Assembly (NCBI RefSeq): GCF_002222615.2
Contig: NZ_CP022412.2
Location: forward strand, 2,790,001 to 2,854,000
DNA: 64,000 bases
Source: Bacteroides caccae
Lineage (GTDB): Bacteria; Bacteroidota; Bacteroidia; Bacteroidales; Bacteroidaceae
Reading direction: 5' to 3'
Below, one piece after another: positions 9,806-17,443 of the stretch. The notes beneath the pieces were generated by a model. The model saw only the letters and a list, made by a program, of their open reading frames with translations. It made no database searches and was not told where the DNA came from. Position 1 is the first letter of the stretch, and every line of letters begins with the position of its first letter. The position numbers and the translations under genes are program-made.

Positions 9806-10540
9806 ATGATGAATAAAATTATAGGAGCGGCTGTATTGCTGCTTTGTTTTTGCAGTTGTGTGAAGGATAATGATGCGATATATTATCCTGTGGGTAATGT
9901 GGATATTGAAAAAGGCGGTCCGGCTCTGGAAGTAGGATCTAATAGTATTTTGGTGGCTGAGAGCTATAATGAAGAGGATTATGTATTGGATACGCTTGCG
10001 CAGTATCCGGGTGATCCGACTCTTGGCAAGCTGACGTTTATGATTAATCTGAAAAATCAGTCGGGAACCCGGGAGGTTGCAGAGTTCAATGGTGTAGGTA
10101 AATCCGTATTGACTATGAGCCTCGGTTACAAAGACGGTAATTATCCGGTAGAAAGCCAGATTCCTGTTTATACTTCCGCAGATGCTACTGCTAGTTATGC
10201 CATTAAACTTCGTTTAAAGGGAGAGTTAACTTTAACCGACGATGAATGGATGATTGATTATGTTTATGCTCAACTGGCCGGTTTATTCCAGCCTTATCCG
10301 CCAGCGTCTTTCCCGGAAGTCTTTATGTGTAAAGGAGGGGAACAGTCTTTTGCTACTTTTGATTCATTTCGCAGGACCTGGACATTTGATATAACTTATG
10401 ATCATTCCGAGCTTTCTTTTAGTCAATTATACTTTAACTTATTTGTTAATCTGGCTGGGCAAAAGCGGGAAGACAGAATCCGGCTGAGGATAGATAAAGA
10501 TTCCTACTTTAAGATATATAAAATAAAAGAGGAAATGTAG
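9806..10540 (+). CDS. Hypothetical lipoprotein
   Basis: A predicted lipoprotein of 244 residues that I do not recognise as a named family. It begins with a hydrophobic signal and a lipobox ending in Cys (AVLLLCFCSC), so it should be lipid-anchored at the cell envelope. The mature part is rich in beta-strand-like stretches and aromatic residues. A TATCTTTG promoter box is present at 9775-9782. The stop codon lies inside a long inverted repeat (10521-10565) that serves as terminator for both this gene and the tRNA genes on the opposite strand. A second ATG three bases downstream is an equally possible start. Isolated beta-rich lipoproteins of this kind are frequent in Bacteroides, often as surface or adhesion components, but no function is claimed. 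Confidence 0.7.
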   Translation: MMNKIIGAAVLLLCFCSCVKDNDAIYYPVGNVDIEKGGPALEVGSNSILVAESYNEEDYVLDTLAQYPGDPTLGKLTFMINLKNQSGTREVAEFNGVGKSVLTMSLGYKDGNYPVESQIPVYTSADATASYAIKLRLKGELTLTDDEWMIDYVYAQLAGLFQPYPPASFPEVFMCKGGEQSFATFDSFRRTWTFDITYDHSELSFSQLYFNLFVNLAGQKREDRIRLRIDKDSYFKIYKIKEEM

Positions 10541-10565
10541 TTTAACTACATTTCCTCTTTTATTT
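10521..10565. terminator. Perfect 22-bp inverted repeat, bidirectional terminator
   Basis: Two perfect 22-nt arms (10521-10542 and 10544-10565) with a single base between them. The arms carry A-tracts outside, so each strand ends in a U-rich run after the stem. It overlaps the last codons of the lipoprotein gene and stands four bases from the 3' end of tRNA-Glu, fitting a shared terminator for convergent units. Confidence 0.85.
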
Positions 10566-10567
10566 AG

Positions 10568-10639
10568 TAGTGGGTACGAGAATCGAACTCGTATTACATG
10601 CGTGAGAGGCATGTGTCCTAACCGTTAGACGAACCCACC
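10568..10639 (-). tRNA. tRNA-Glu (anticodon CTC)
   Basis: A 72-nt cloverleaf on the minus strand. The acceptor stem pairs GGTGGGT with ACCCACT (one G-T pair at the end), the anticodon loop is CTCTCAC giving anticodon CTC for codon GAG, and the T-loop reads TTCGATT. The discriminator base is A and CCA is not encoded. It lies downstream of tRNA-Ser on the same strand and probably in the same transcript. Confidence 0.93.
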
Positions 10640-10652
10640 GGCATTTTATGGA

Positions 10653-10692
10653 TTTAAAAAGAGCCAAGTCTTATAAACTTAGCTCTTTTTCT
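10653..10692. terminator. Hairpin between the two tRNA genes
   Basis: Arms AAAAAGAGCCAAGT and ACTTAGCTCTTTTT pair with one mismatch across a short loop. It may be a weak terminator or a processing signal between tRNA-Ser and tRNA-Glu. Confidence 0.5.
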
Positions 10693-10707
10693 CTTGAGAT
10701 TTGTTTG

Positions 10708-10794
10708 CGGAAGCTGGGGGATTCGAACCCCCGGTACCCTTGCGAGTACGTCAGTTTAGCAAACTGGTGGTTTCAGCCACTCACCCAAACTTCC
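10708..10794 (-). tRNA. tRNA-Ser (anticodon GCT)
   Basis: An 87-nt class II tRNA on the minus strand with a long variable arm. The acceptor stem pairs GGAAGTT with AGCTTCC, the anticodon stem-loop is CAGTTTGCTAAACTG with anticodon GCT (codons AGC/AGU), the T-arm is GGGGGTTCGAATCCCCC, and the discriminator is G as usual for serine. CCA is not encoded. Confidence 0.95.
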
Positions 10795-10824
10795 TTGAAC
10801 CCGCATTCTCTCTCAAATGCGGTG

Positions 10825-10856
10825 CAAATATAGGGGGAACTTTTGGACTACGCAAA
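10825..10856 (-). promoter_or_regulatory. Promoter of the tRNA-Ser/tRNA-Glu unit
   Basis: Reading the minus strand, TTTG (10853-10856) is followed after 20 nt by TATATTTG (10825-10832), the Bacteroides -33/-7 pattern, about 30 nt upstream of the tRNA-Ser 5' end. Confidence 0.75.
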
Positions 10857-10983
10857 TCTTTTAGCAAGATTTTTTTAGTCTGTTTTTTGAAAAATCAGAT
10901 AACTTGCTATGTTTCAAATGTTAAACGAATGATTTTTTTTTCGATATCTTTTATTTTTTGTTACGAAGGAAAGAACTTGAAAC

Positions 10984-11020
10984 ATATTGACGGTATCTGC
11001 TTGCGATATTGACGGTATCT
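10984..11020. repeat. Two direct copies of a 15-bp sequence, 22 bp apart
   Basis: ATATTGACGGTATCT occurs at 10984-10998 and again at 11006-11020, so the period is 22 bp. The copies lie in a roughly 440-bp gene-free stretch (10795-11233) that also holds the tRNA promoter and a candidate small RNA. No protein frame explains the repeat. Confidence 0.7.
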
Positions 11021-11073
11021 TAGTGAGATAGGGTAACTATGTCGACCGGACAGTGACGCTATATTTCAGAGCA

Positions 11074-11140
11074 TAAAAAAAGGCTATCTATCCCAGACAG
11101 CCAATCTTTTGTTAACCTTAAATCTAATACTATGAAAAAC
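11074..11140 (-). ncRNA. Candidate small RNA of about 65 nt
   Basis: On the minus strand a promoter-like CTTG-N19-TATCTTTG (boxes at 11174-11177 and 11147-11154) is followed by about 40 nt of AU-rich sequence. A terminator hairpin comes next (GGCTGTCT/AGATAGCC arms with one G-U pair, 11082-11102) and ends in a run of seven T. No ORF of useful size fits between them; on the plus strand there is only a 13-codon open frame. A short transcript that starts near 11140 and ends near 11074 is the simplest reading. The architecture recalls short ncRNAs described in Bacteroidales, but I cannot assign a family. Confidence 0.5.
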
Positions 11141-11233
11141 ACATTACAAAGATACGGACTTCTGTTAAATTAGCAAGTAAAGCAAGAAAAAACAGATGTT
11201 TTATAACATTGATTAAATAATTCATTCTACTAT

Positions 11234-11575
11234 TCAATCTTTATTAAGATTTTTACTGCTTTGAATGCTATATTCCCAATATTTATCACATAGTTGCAGG
11301 TAACTTGTCTCGGCACTCTTACCTCCCAAGGAGATAGCATACATCTTTGTTTGTTTTGCTTTTGCATGTTCTATGCTTCGAGCTAACATATAATCAACGG
11401 GACGCATCTCAAAGTCGGATACGGTGATGATATCTGTTTCCATATATTGGTAATCGGAGGCAAAGATACGAGATTTCTTTGAGATAGGTTTATTGGGTAC
11501 AGAGGGATTTACCTCCATAATTAGGCAATTTCCTCCGTACAAGTAGGACTTTTCAGTTTCATAAGGAAAATTCAT
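11234..11575 (-). CDS. Hypothetical protein, start uncertain
   Basis: A small cytoplasmic protein that I do not recognise. The longest frame gives 113 residues from 11575. A TATCTTTG box on the same strand at 11461-11468 lies inside that frame and would fit a later start at the ATG at 11443 (METDIITVSDFE), giving 69 residues. The C-terminal part is hydrophilic, with a helical stretch MLARSIEHAKAKQTKMYA. There is no signal peptide or membrane segment. It stands alone, diverging from the lipoprotein gene at 11638, with the candidate small RNA downstream. Whether it is expressed at all is uncertain. Confidence 0.45.
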   Translation of the reverse strand: MNFPYETEKSYLYGGNCLIMEVNPSVPNKPISKKSRIFASDYQYMETDIITVSDFEMRPVDYMLARSIEHAKAKQTKMYAISLGGKSAETSYLQLCDKYWEYSIQSSKNLNKD

Positions 11576-11637
11576 TCTATACTTTTGTCATATCGAAAGA
11601 TAAATGATATAAATAAGGACCATAAAAATAAAGGATT

Positions 11638-12084
11638 ATGAAAACGAACGCATTCAAATACTTAGGTATAGCTTTAATGGCATTGATGATGATTAGCCTT
11701 ACTTCTTGCGAAGTAGAAATTGATAGCTTTTATGATGATGATAATATCGGTGGCGGGTATTATTCCCGTTCGTCGGAATTGTGCAGTCGCACATGGATCA
11801 GTTATTACCGTGACGCAGACGGGAACCGTTGTTGTCAAGAACTGGATTTTTATTTAGACCGTACAGGGGTTGATTACATACGAGTGGAATACCGTAACGG
11901 AGATGTGGAAGTTTTTGAATATAATTTCCGGTGGAACTGGGAAAACTATGCACAAACATCTATCAGGATGTCCTACGGTCCGGGTGATGTTTCCTATCTG
12001 GATGATGTGTACCTTGGTGGAAACAGATTAAGCGGTTATCTGGACGGAAGGGATAACTTTGTGGAATATCAGGGAAGCAGGTAA
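11638..12084 (+). CDS. Hypothetical small lipoprotein
   Basis: A predicted lipoprotein of 148 residues without a family I can name. The N-terminus is a classic lipoprotein signal with lipobox LTSC near residue 24. The mature part is short, acidic at its start (DSFYDDDN), and rich in Tyr, Trp and Arg. It includes WISYYRDADGNRCCQELDFY and alternating aromatic strands that suggest a small beta-sandwich or barrel-like fold, as in lipocalin-like lipoproteins. That fold suggestion is inference. The gene is monocistronic; the 237 bp after it are purine-rich with no further frame. Confidence 0.7.
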   Translation: MKTNAFKYLGIALMALMMISLTSCEVEIDSFYDDDNIGGGYYSRSSELCSRTWISYYRDADGNRCCQELDFYLDRTGVDYIRVEYRNGDVEVFEYNFRWNWENYAQTSIRMSYGPGDVSYLDDVYLGGNRLSGYLDGRDNFVEYQGSR

Positions 12085-12267
12085 AAAAAACAATAGGTAT
12101 CGGAGATAACAAGATGCAGGTAGAAAGACGAGGACAAAGAAGGATAAGATAAAAATGTGTCAGGGGTTAATGACAGAATGATAGGTAGGAGAGGTAAAAG
12201 GTTGCCAATAGGATTTCAGGAATAAGGGTTAGAGTATAAATAGGGCGCGAAATGAAAGCATAAAAGT

Positions 12268-12298
12268 TTTGAACGGGACTAAATAGTTTTTATCTTTG
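12268..12298 (+). promoter_or_regulatory. Promoter of the YidE-type transporter gene
   Basis: TTTG at 12268-12271 and TATCTTTG at 12291-12298 are separated by exactly 19 nt, an excellent match to the Bacteroides -33/-7 consensus, about 24 bp before the start codon. Confidence 0.8.
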
Positions 12299-12321
12299 CG
12301 CCCTATTAGTTTTATATATAC

Positions 12322-13986
12322 ATGGAGTGGTTATCTAGTCTATTTCTCGAACATTCTGCCTTACAGGCTGTTGTGGTACTTTCACTGATTTCTGCGATAG
12401 GTCTGGGCTTGGGAAGAGTGCATTTCTGGGGTATATCCCTGGGAGTCACTTTTGTTTTTTTTGCCGGTATACTTGCCGGGCATTTCGGGCTTTCGGTTGA
12501 CCCGCAGATGTTGAATTACGCAGAAAGTTTCGGTCTGGTTATCTTTGTTTATTCTCTCGGTCTACAAGTGGGGCCCGGTTTTTTCAGTTCTTTCCGGAAA
12601 GGAGGAGTGACGTTGAATATGTTGGCGTTGGGAGTTGTTCTTCTGGGTACTTTATTAACGGTGGTAGCCAGTTATGCTACAGGTATATCACTTCCCGATA
12701 TGGTTGGTATTCTTTGCGGAGCAACGACAAACACTCCGGCGTTGGGAGCGGCGCAGCAGACATTGAAACAAATGGGCATGGATAGTAGTACGCCTGCTCT
12801 GGGATGTGCCGTGGCCTATCCAATGGGAGTAGTCGGTGTGATTCTTGCCGTTTTGTTAATTCGTAAAGTATTGGTTCGCAAGGAAGACTTGGAAATAAAG
12901 GAGAAGGATGATGCGAACAAAACCTATATTGCAGCGTTTCAAGTACATAATCCTGCTATTTTCAATAAAAGCATAAAGGATATAGCTCATTTGAGTTATC
13001 CTAAGTTTGTTATTTCCCGTTTGTGGCGTGACGGACATGTCAGTATTCCGACTTCTGATAAAGTGTTGAAGGAAGGTGATCGCTTGCTGGTGATTACGGC
13101 TGAAAAAGATGCGCTGGCTCTGACTGTGCTTTTCGGCGAACAGGAAAATACGGATTGGAACAAAGAGGACATTGACTGGAATGCGATTGACAGTGAACTG
13201 GTCTCCCAGCGCATTGTTGTCACTCGCCCTGAACTGAACGGGAAGAAATTGGGAGCGCTCCGGTTGAGAAATCATTATGGAATCAATATCAGCCGTGTCT
13301 ATCGTTCGGGTGTACAACTGCTCGCCACTCCGGGATTGATACTTCAGTTGGGTGACCGACTGACGGTAGTAGGGGAAAAGGCAGCCATTCAAAACGTGGA
13401 AAAAGTGCTAGGTAATGCTGTCAAGAGTTTGAAAGAACCTAATTTAGTTGTTATATTTATTGGTATCGTGTTGGGATTGGCGTTAGGTGCTATTCCTTTT
13501 TCTATTCCGGGTATCAGTACTCCTGTAAAACTAGGCTTGGCAGGTGGTCCTATTATTGTCGGTATCCTTTTAGGTACGTTTGGACCACGGATACACATGA
13601 TTACCTACACTACTCGTAGTGCCAATTTGATGTTACGTGCCTTGGGACTCTCAATGTATCTAGCCTGTCTGGGACTAGATGCTGGGGCACATTTCTTCGA
13701 TACGGTATTCCGTTCGGAAGGGCTACTGTGGATCGGTTTAGGAGCCGGACTGACAATCATCCCAACTGTTTTAGTGGGCTTTGTAGCCTTCAAGATGATG
13801 AAGATCGATTTTGGCACAGTGTCCGGTATGCTATGCGGAAGTATGGCGAATCCTATGGCATTAAATTATGCAAATGATACAATTCCCGGTGATAACCCGT
13901 CTGTAGCCTATGCGACAGTATATCCATTGTGTATGTTTCTACGGGTGATTATTGCACAAGTACTGTTGATGTTCTTATTAGGTTGA
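12322..13986 (+). CDS. Putative transporter, YidE/YbjL-AspT (AAEx) family
   Basis: An inner-membrane transporter of 554 residues. Two hydrophobic halves of about five membrane segments each flank a soluble middle containing two RCK_C (TrkA-C) domains at about residues 198-280 and 298-368. Both halves carry the duplicated GxxxGxxxTNTPALGAA-like and GxxxGSMANPMALNYA motifs, which is the hallmark of the aspartate:alanine exchanger family. Characterised members exchange dicarboxylates or amino acids; in Bacteroides the substrate is unknown, and the RCK_C domains suggest nucleotide or ion control. The gene has its own strong promoter and stands upstream of the fructose-bisphosphatase gene, with 134 bp between. 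Confidence 0.88.
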   Translation: MEWLSSLFLEHSALQAVVVLSLISAIGLGLGRVHFWGISLGVTFVFFAGILAGHFGLSVDPQMLNYAESFGLVIFVYSLGLQVGPGFFSSFRKGGVTLNMLALGVVLLGTLLTVVASYATGISLPDMVGILCGATTNTPALGAAQQTLKQMGMDSSTPALGCAVAYPMGVVGVILAVLLIRKVLVRKEDLEIKEKDDANKTYIAAFQVHNPAIFNKSIKDIAHLSYPKFVISRLWRDGHVSIPTSDKVLKEGDRLLVITAEKDALALTVLFGEQENTDWNKEDIDWNAIDSELVSQRIVVTRPELNGKKLGALRLRNHYGINISRVYRSGVQLLATPGLILQLGDRLTVVGEKAAIQNVEKVLGNAVKSLKEPNLVVIFIGIVLGLALGAIPFSIPGISTPVKLGLAGGPIIVGILLGTFGPRIHMITYTTRSANLMLRALGLSMYLACLGLDAGAHFFDTVFRSEGLLWIGLGAGLTIIPTVLVGFVAFKMMKIDFGTVSGMLCGSMANPMALNYANDTIPGDNPSVAYATVYPLCMFLRVIIAQVLLMFLLG

Positions 13987-14120
13987 AAATAAATTTTATA
14001 TGAAAATTGTAAACGAGTAAATAAAAAATATATTTATCACGGATAACTGAATGGAATGATTCCGAACAACGAACATAGGAAGCAAAGTAATTGTTAATTA
14101 GTAAATTGTAATAAAATAGA

Positions 14121-16115
14121 ATGACTGCTCAAAGTAATATAACTCCTGAAAGTATTGTGGGCGATCTCCGCTACCTTCAATTGCTTTCCCGTAGTTTTCC
14201 TACTATTGCCGATGCTAGTACGGAAATTATCAATCTGGAGGCTATCTTGAATCTGCCTAAGGGGACAGAACATTTCCTGACAGATATACACGGTGAATAT
14301 GAAGCATTCCAACATGTACTGAAAAATGCTTCAGGTGCGGTAAAGCGTAAAGTGAATGAAATATTCGGCAATACTCTCCGTGAAGCGGAAAAGAAAGAAC
14401 TCTGTACGCTGATTTACTATCCCGAAGAAAAACTTCAACTGGTGAAAGCTCGTGAGAAGGACTTGGACGATTGGTATCTGATTACTCTGAACCAACTGGT
14501 GAAGGTCTGTCAGAATGTGTCTTCCAAGTATACGCGTTCTAAAGTGCGTAAATCGTTACCTGCCGAGTTCTCCTATATTATTCAGGAATTATTGCATGAA
14601 TCGTCTATCGAACCGAATAAACATGCTTATATCAATGTAATTATCAGTACGATTATTACAACAAAGCGGGCAGATGACTTCATCATTGCTATGTGTAACC
14701 TGATTCAACGGCTGACTATTGACTCCCTGCATATTGTCGGTGACATCTACGACCGTGGTCCTGGTGCGCATATCATCATGGATACTTTATGTAATTATCA
14801 TAATTTTGATATTCAATGGGGAAACCATGATATTCTTTGGATGGGTGCTGCTTCGGGCAATGACAGTTGCATCGCTAATGTGATCCGTATGTCTATGCGT
14901 TACGGTAATTTGGGCACATTGGAAGATGGTTATGGTATTAATCTGCTGCCATTGGCTACCTTTGCTATGGATACTTATGCTGATGATCCCTGTACTATCT
15001 TCATGCCGAAGATGAATTTTGCCGACGCTCACTATAATGAGAAAACCCTGCGTTTGATTACCCAGATGCATAAAGCGATTACTATCATCCAGTTTAAGTT
15101 GGAGGCTGAAATCATCGACCGTCGTCCTGAATTCGGCATGGAGAACCGGAAACTTTTAGAGAAGATAGACTTCGACCGTGGTGTCTTTGTGTACGAGGGA
15201 AAAGAATATGTCCTGCGTGATACCAACTTTCCGACAGTAGACCCAGCCAATCCTTATCGGCTGACAGAAGAGGAACGTGAACTGGTAGAAAAGATTCATT
15301 ATTCATTTATGAATAGTGAGAAGTTGAAGAAACATATGCGCTGTCTGTTTACGTATGGCGGGATGTATTTGGTTTCCAACTCGAATCTTCTTTATCATGC
15401 TTCCGTACCTTTAAATGAAGATGGCAGTTTCAAGCGTGTCAAAATCCGGGGAAAGGAATACTGGGGACGCAAGCTACTGGATAAGGCCGACCAGTTGATT
15501 CGTACCGCTTACTTTGATGAAGAAGGAGAGGAGGATAAGGAATTTGCTATGGACTATATCTGGTATATGTGGTGCGGTCCTGAAGCTCCTCTGTTTGATA
15601 AAGATAAAATGGCTACTTTTGAGCGCTACTTTGTAGAAGATAAAGAACTGCACAAAGAGAAGAAAGGGCATTATTATACATTGCGTAATCGTGAGGATAT
15701 TTGTGACCGGATTCTGGAAGAATTTGGTGCTTCGGGTCCTCATTCGCATATCATCAATGGTCATGTGCCGGTAAAGACTATTCAGGGCGAACAGCCGATG
15801 AAAGCTAACGGCAAACTTTTTGTGATTGACGGTGGATTTTCAAAGGCTTATCAGCCGGAAACAGGGATTGCAGGATATACGCTTGTTTACCATTCTCACG
15901 GTATGCAGCTTGTACAGCATGAACCATTCCAGTCGCGGCAGAAAGCAATTGAGGAAGGGCTGGATATTAAGTCTACCAATTTTGTACTGGAATTCAATTC
16001 ACAACGAATGATGGTGAAAGATACTGATAAAGGAAAAGAGCTGGTAACGCAGATTCAGGATTTAAAAAAGCTACTTGTTGCTTATCGTACCGGATTGATA
16101 AAAGAGAAGATATAA
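14121..16115 (+). CDS. fbp: Fructose-1,6-bisphosphatase, class III
   Basis: A cytoplasmic gluconeogenic enzyme of 664 residues, the usual length for the class III (Firmicutes-type) family. It removes the 1-phosphate from fructose 1,6-bisphosphate. Metallophosphatase motifs are visible: GDIYDRGPG near residue 207, GNHD near 234, and NGHVPVK near 545. The gene is monocistronic. It is followed by an inverted repeat (16141-16189) that resembles the one after cydB. Together with the oxidative pentose phosphate operon further along, it places central sugar metabolism in this part of the chromosome. Confidence 0.96.
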   Translation: MTAQSNITPESIVGDLRYLQLLSRSFPTIADASTEIINLEAILNLPKGTEHFLTDIHGEYEAFQHVLKNASGAVKRKVNEIFGNTLREAEKKELCTLIYYPEEKLQLVKAREKDLDDWYLITLNQLVKVCQNVSSKYTRSKVRKSLPAEFSYIIQELLHESSIEPNKHAYINVIISTIITTKRADDFIIAMCNLIQRLTIDSLHIVGDIYDRGPGAHIIMDTLCNYHNFDIQWGNHDILWMGAASGNDSCIANVIRMSMRYGNLGTLEDGYGINLLPLATFAMDTYADDPCTIFMPKMNFADAHYNEKTLRLITQMHKAITIIQFKLEAEIIDRRPEFGMENRKLLEKIDFDRGVFVYEGKEYVLRDTNFPTVDPANPYRLTEEERELVEKIHYSFMNSEKLKKHMRCLFTYGGMYLVSNSNLLYHASVPLNEDGSFKRVKIRGKEYWGRKLLDKADQLIRTAYFDEEGEEDKEFAMDYIWYMWCGPEAPLFDKDKMATFERYFVEDKELHKEKKGHYYTLRNREDICDRILEEFGASGPHSHIINGHVPVKTIQGEQPMKANGKLFVIDGGFSKAYQPETGIAGYTLVYHSHGMQLVQHEPFQSRQKAIEEGLDIKSTNFVLEFNSQRMMVKDTDKGKELVTQIQDLKKLLVAYRTGLIKEKI

Positions 16116-16140
16116 AAGAATAGTAAGTAGTGATTAACAA

Positions 16141-16189
16141 TGAACGGTGAATAAGTTGCAACGTAATAAAGCAACTTGTTCACCGTTCA
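16141..16189. terminator. Imperfect 19-bp inverted repeat after fbp
   Basis: Arms 16141-16159 and 16171-16189 pair with a single mismatch around an 11-nt loop. The core ACGGTGAA...TTCACCGT recurs in the hairpin after cydB (37738-37781). It lies between convergent genes and probably acts as a terminator. Confidence 0.65.
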
Positions 16190-16226
16190 CTATTTTGTAT
16201 ACTGTTTGCTATACATACATTCTTTT

Positions 16227-17375
16227 TTAGAAAAGAACAATGCCTGCTTCAATGATAACACCTTTATCGTAATTGCTTGATTTATTATAGAACCGGGTAA
16301 GTCCGTAACCACCCGTTGCAAAAATACCGAATTTTGGAGTAAACTGATATTCCAGATTGGCACGGGCTTGCAGTGCATATAGGCGTTTTGGAATTACTTC
16401 ATCCTTATTGTCGAATGCTTCAATGTGTTGATAACCAAGATCTCCGCTGATAGATAGTCCTTTATAAACAGGGAAGGAAATACCAGCACGATAGGAGGCG
16501 CTGGCTGAGAACTTGTCATTTAAGTCCTGATACATGGAACCGACTCCCAGAATTGTATAGAACAGCTGGTTCTTGAAACGCACACCGATGTTGGCAGCTG
16601 TAGAATTGCCACCATACAGCATCATTTGCACTTTCGTATCAGGATTGGCATTGACCAGACCCAGTTGCAATCCTTTCATATCTTCCCTATAATAATTGAC
16701 CAGACCAATTTGTAAACCACGGGCTTTTGTTGCATAGTTGCATAAAGCGATCTGTAAGCCATTCAGTTTTCGGGCAGTAATATTGGCAATACCTGCAATC
16801 TGCAAACCATTCATATCTTCGCCCACCACATTCAGTAGTCCGGAAGTTACCATACCGTTATAACTCTGTCCGGTGATATTGGCTGCGCCGGAGAACTGAA
16901 AGCCCGAAGCCATGTTTCCTGTCACATTCATAAAACCGCTCATCATCACTCCCGAAGTATTATCTCCTCCGATGCTGGTAAGACCGGCAATAATTACCCC
17001 TTTTGTACCGTCTCCGGTAATATTTACTAATCCGGCAGTAGAAAGTCCTATGGTATTGTCACCGCTGATATTGCTGACACCCGCTATCTGAACACCGCGC
17101 ATTGTTCCACCTGCCAAGTTAGCCAAACCTGTGATTTGCACTCCATTCATGTCGCCATGCACTACGCTTCCCAATGCATTGATACCGACACCATTCAGGC
17201 GGTTCAACGTAGAAAGCAGACCGATATTGACATAGGTCGTCTGCGTACTGTCATGCGGCTGCGTACATATATCTTTCCAAATGGAAATATTGATACCCGC
17301 ACTCTTATTCTGTGCCGGCAAACAAACGGCAGCCATGAGAATAGCTGCCGTGAGGATTGTTTTTCTTATCTTCAT
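16227..17375 (-). CDS. Exported surface-repeat protein (LA_2272-like repeats)
   Basis: An exported protein of 382 residues. A signal peptide (about 1-21, ending LPAQ) is followed by at least nine degenerate repeats of roughly 20-24 residues with the pattern G-V/L-Q-I-A/S-G-L-x-N-I-x-G, between about residues 60 and 240. These match the LA_2272-type surface repeat and suggest a stacked beta-solenoid. The C-terminal third, with alternating aromatic strands and the ending GVIIEAGIVLF, resembles an outer-membrane beta-barrel. Function is unknown. It is co-directional with the upstream acyl-CoA ligase gene, 68 bp away, and could share its transcript. Confidence 0.75.
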   Translation of the reverse strand: MKIRKTILTAAILMAAVCLPAQNKSAGINISIWKDICTQPHDSTQTTYVNIGLLSTLNRLNGVGINALGSVVHGDMNGVQITGLANLAGGTMRGVQIAGVSNISGDNTIGLSTAGLVNITGDGTKGVIIAGLTSIGGDNTSGVMMSGFMNVTGNMASGFQFSGAANITGQSYNGMVTSGLLNVVGEDMNGLQIAGIANITARKLNGLQIALCNYATKARGLQIGLVNYYREDMKGLQLGLVNANPDTKVQMMLYGGNSTAANIGVRFKNQLFYTILGVGSMYQDLNDKFSASASYRAGISFPVYKGLSISGDLGYQHIEAFDNKDEVIPKRLYALQARANLEYQFTPKFGIFATGGYGLTRFYNKSSNYDKGVIIEAGIVLF

Positions 17376-17443
17376 TTTTAATATATTTCTCTTTCTCTTG
17401 ATTTCTTTTTTCTCGGTTCAGGTGGAAATGCATGGGAGGATAA

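Noticed and set aside
10648..11012. Plus-strand frames over the tRNA region
   Set aside because: They read antisense through tRNA-Ser and the hairpins, with no signal or family match.
11132..11173. 13-codon peptide MKNTLQRYGLLLN
   Set aside because: The DNA is better explained as the promoter and leader of a minus-strand small RNA; the peptide has no downstream gene to act on as a leader.
12085..12321. Possible gene or riboswitch before the YidE-type gene
   Set aside because: Purine-rich with no frame or stable stem; only the promoter at 12268-12298 is supported.
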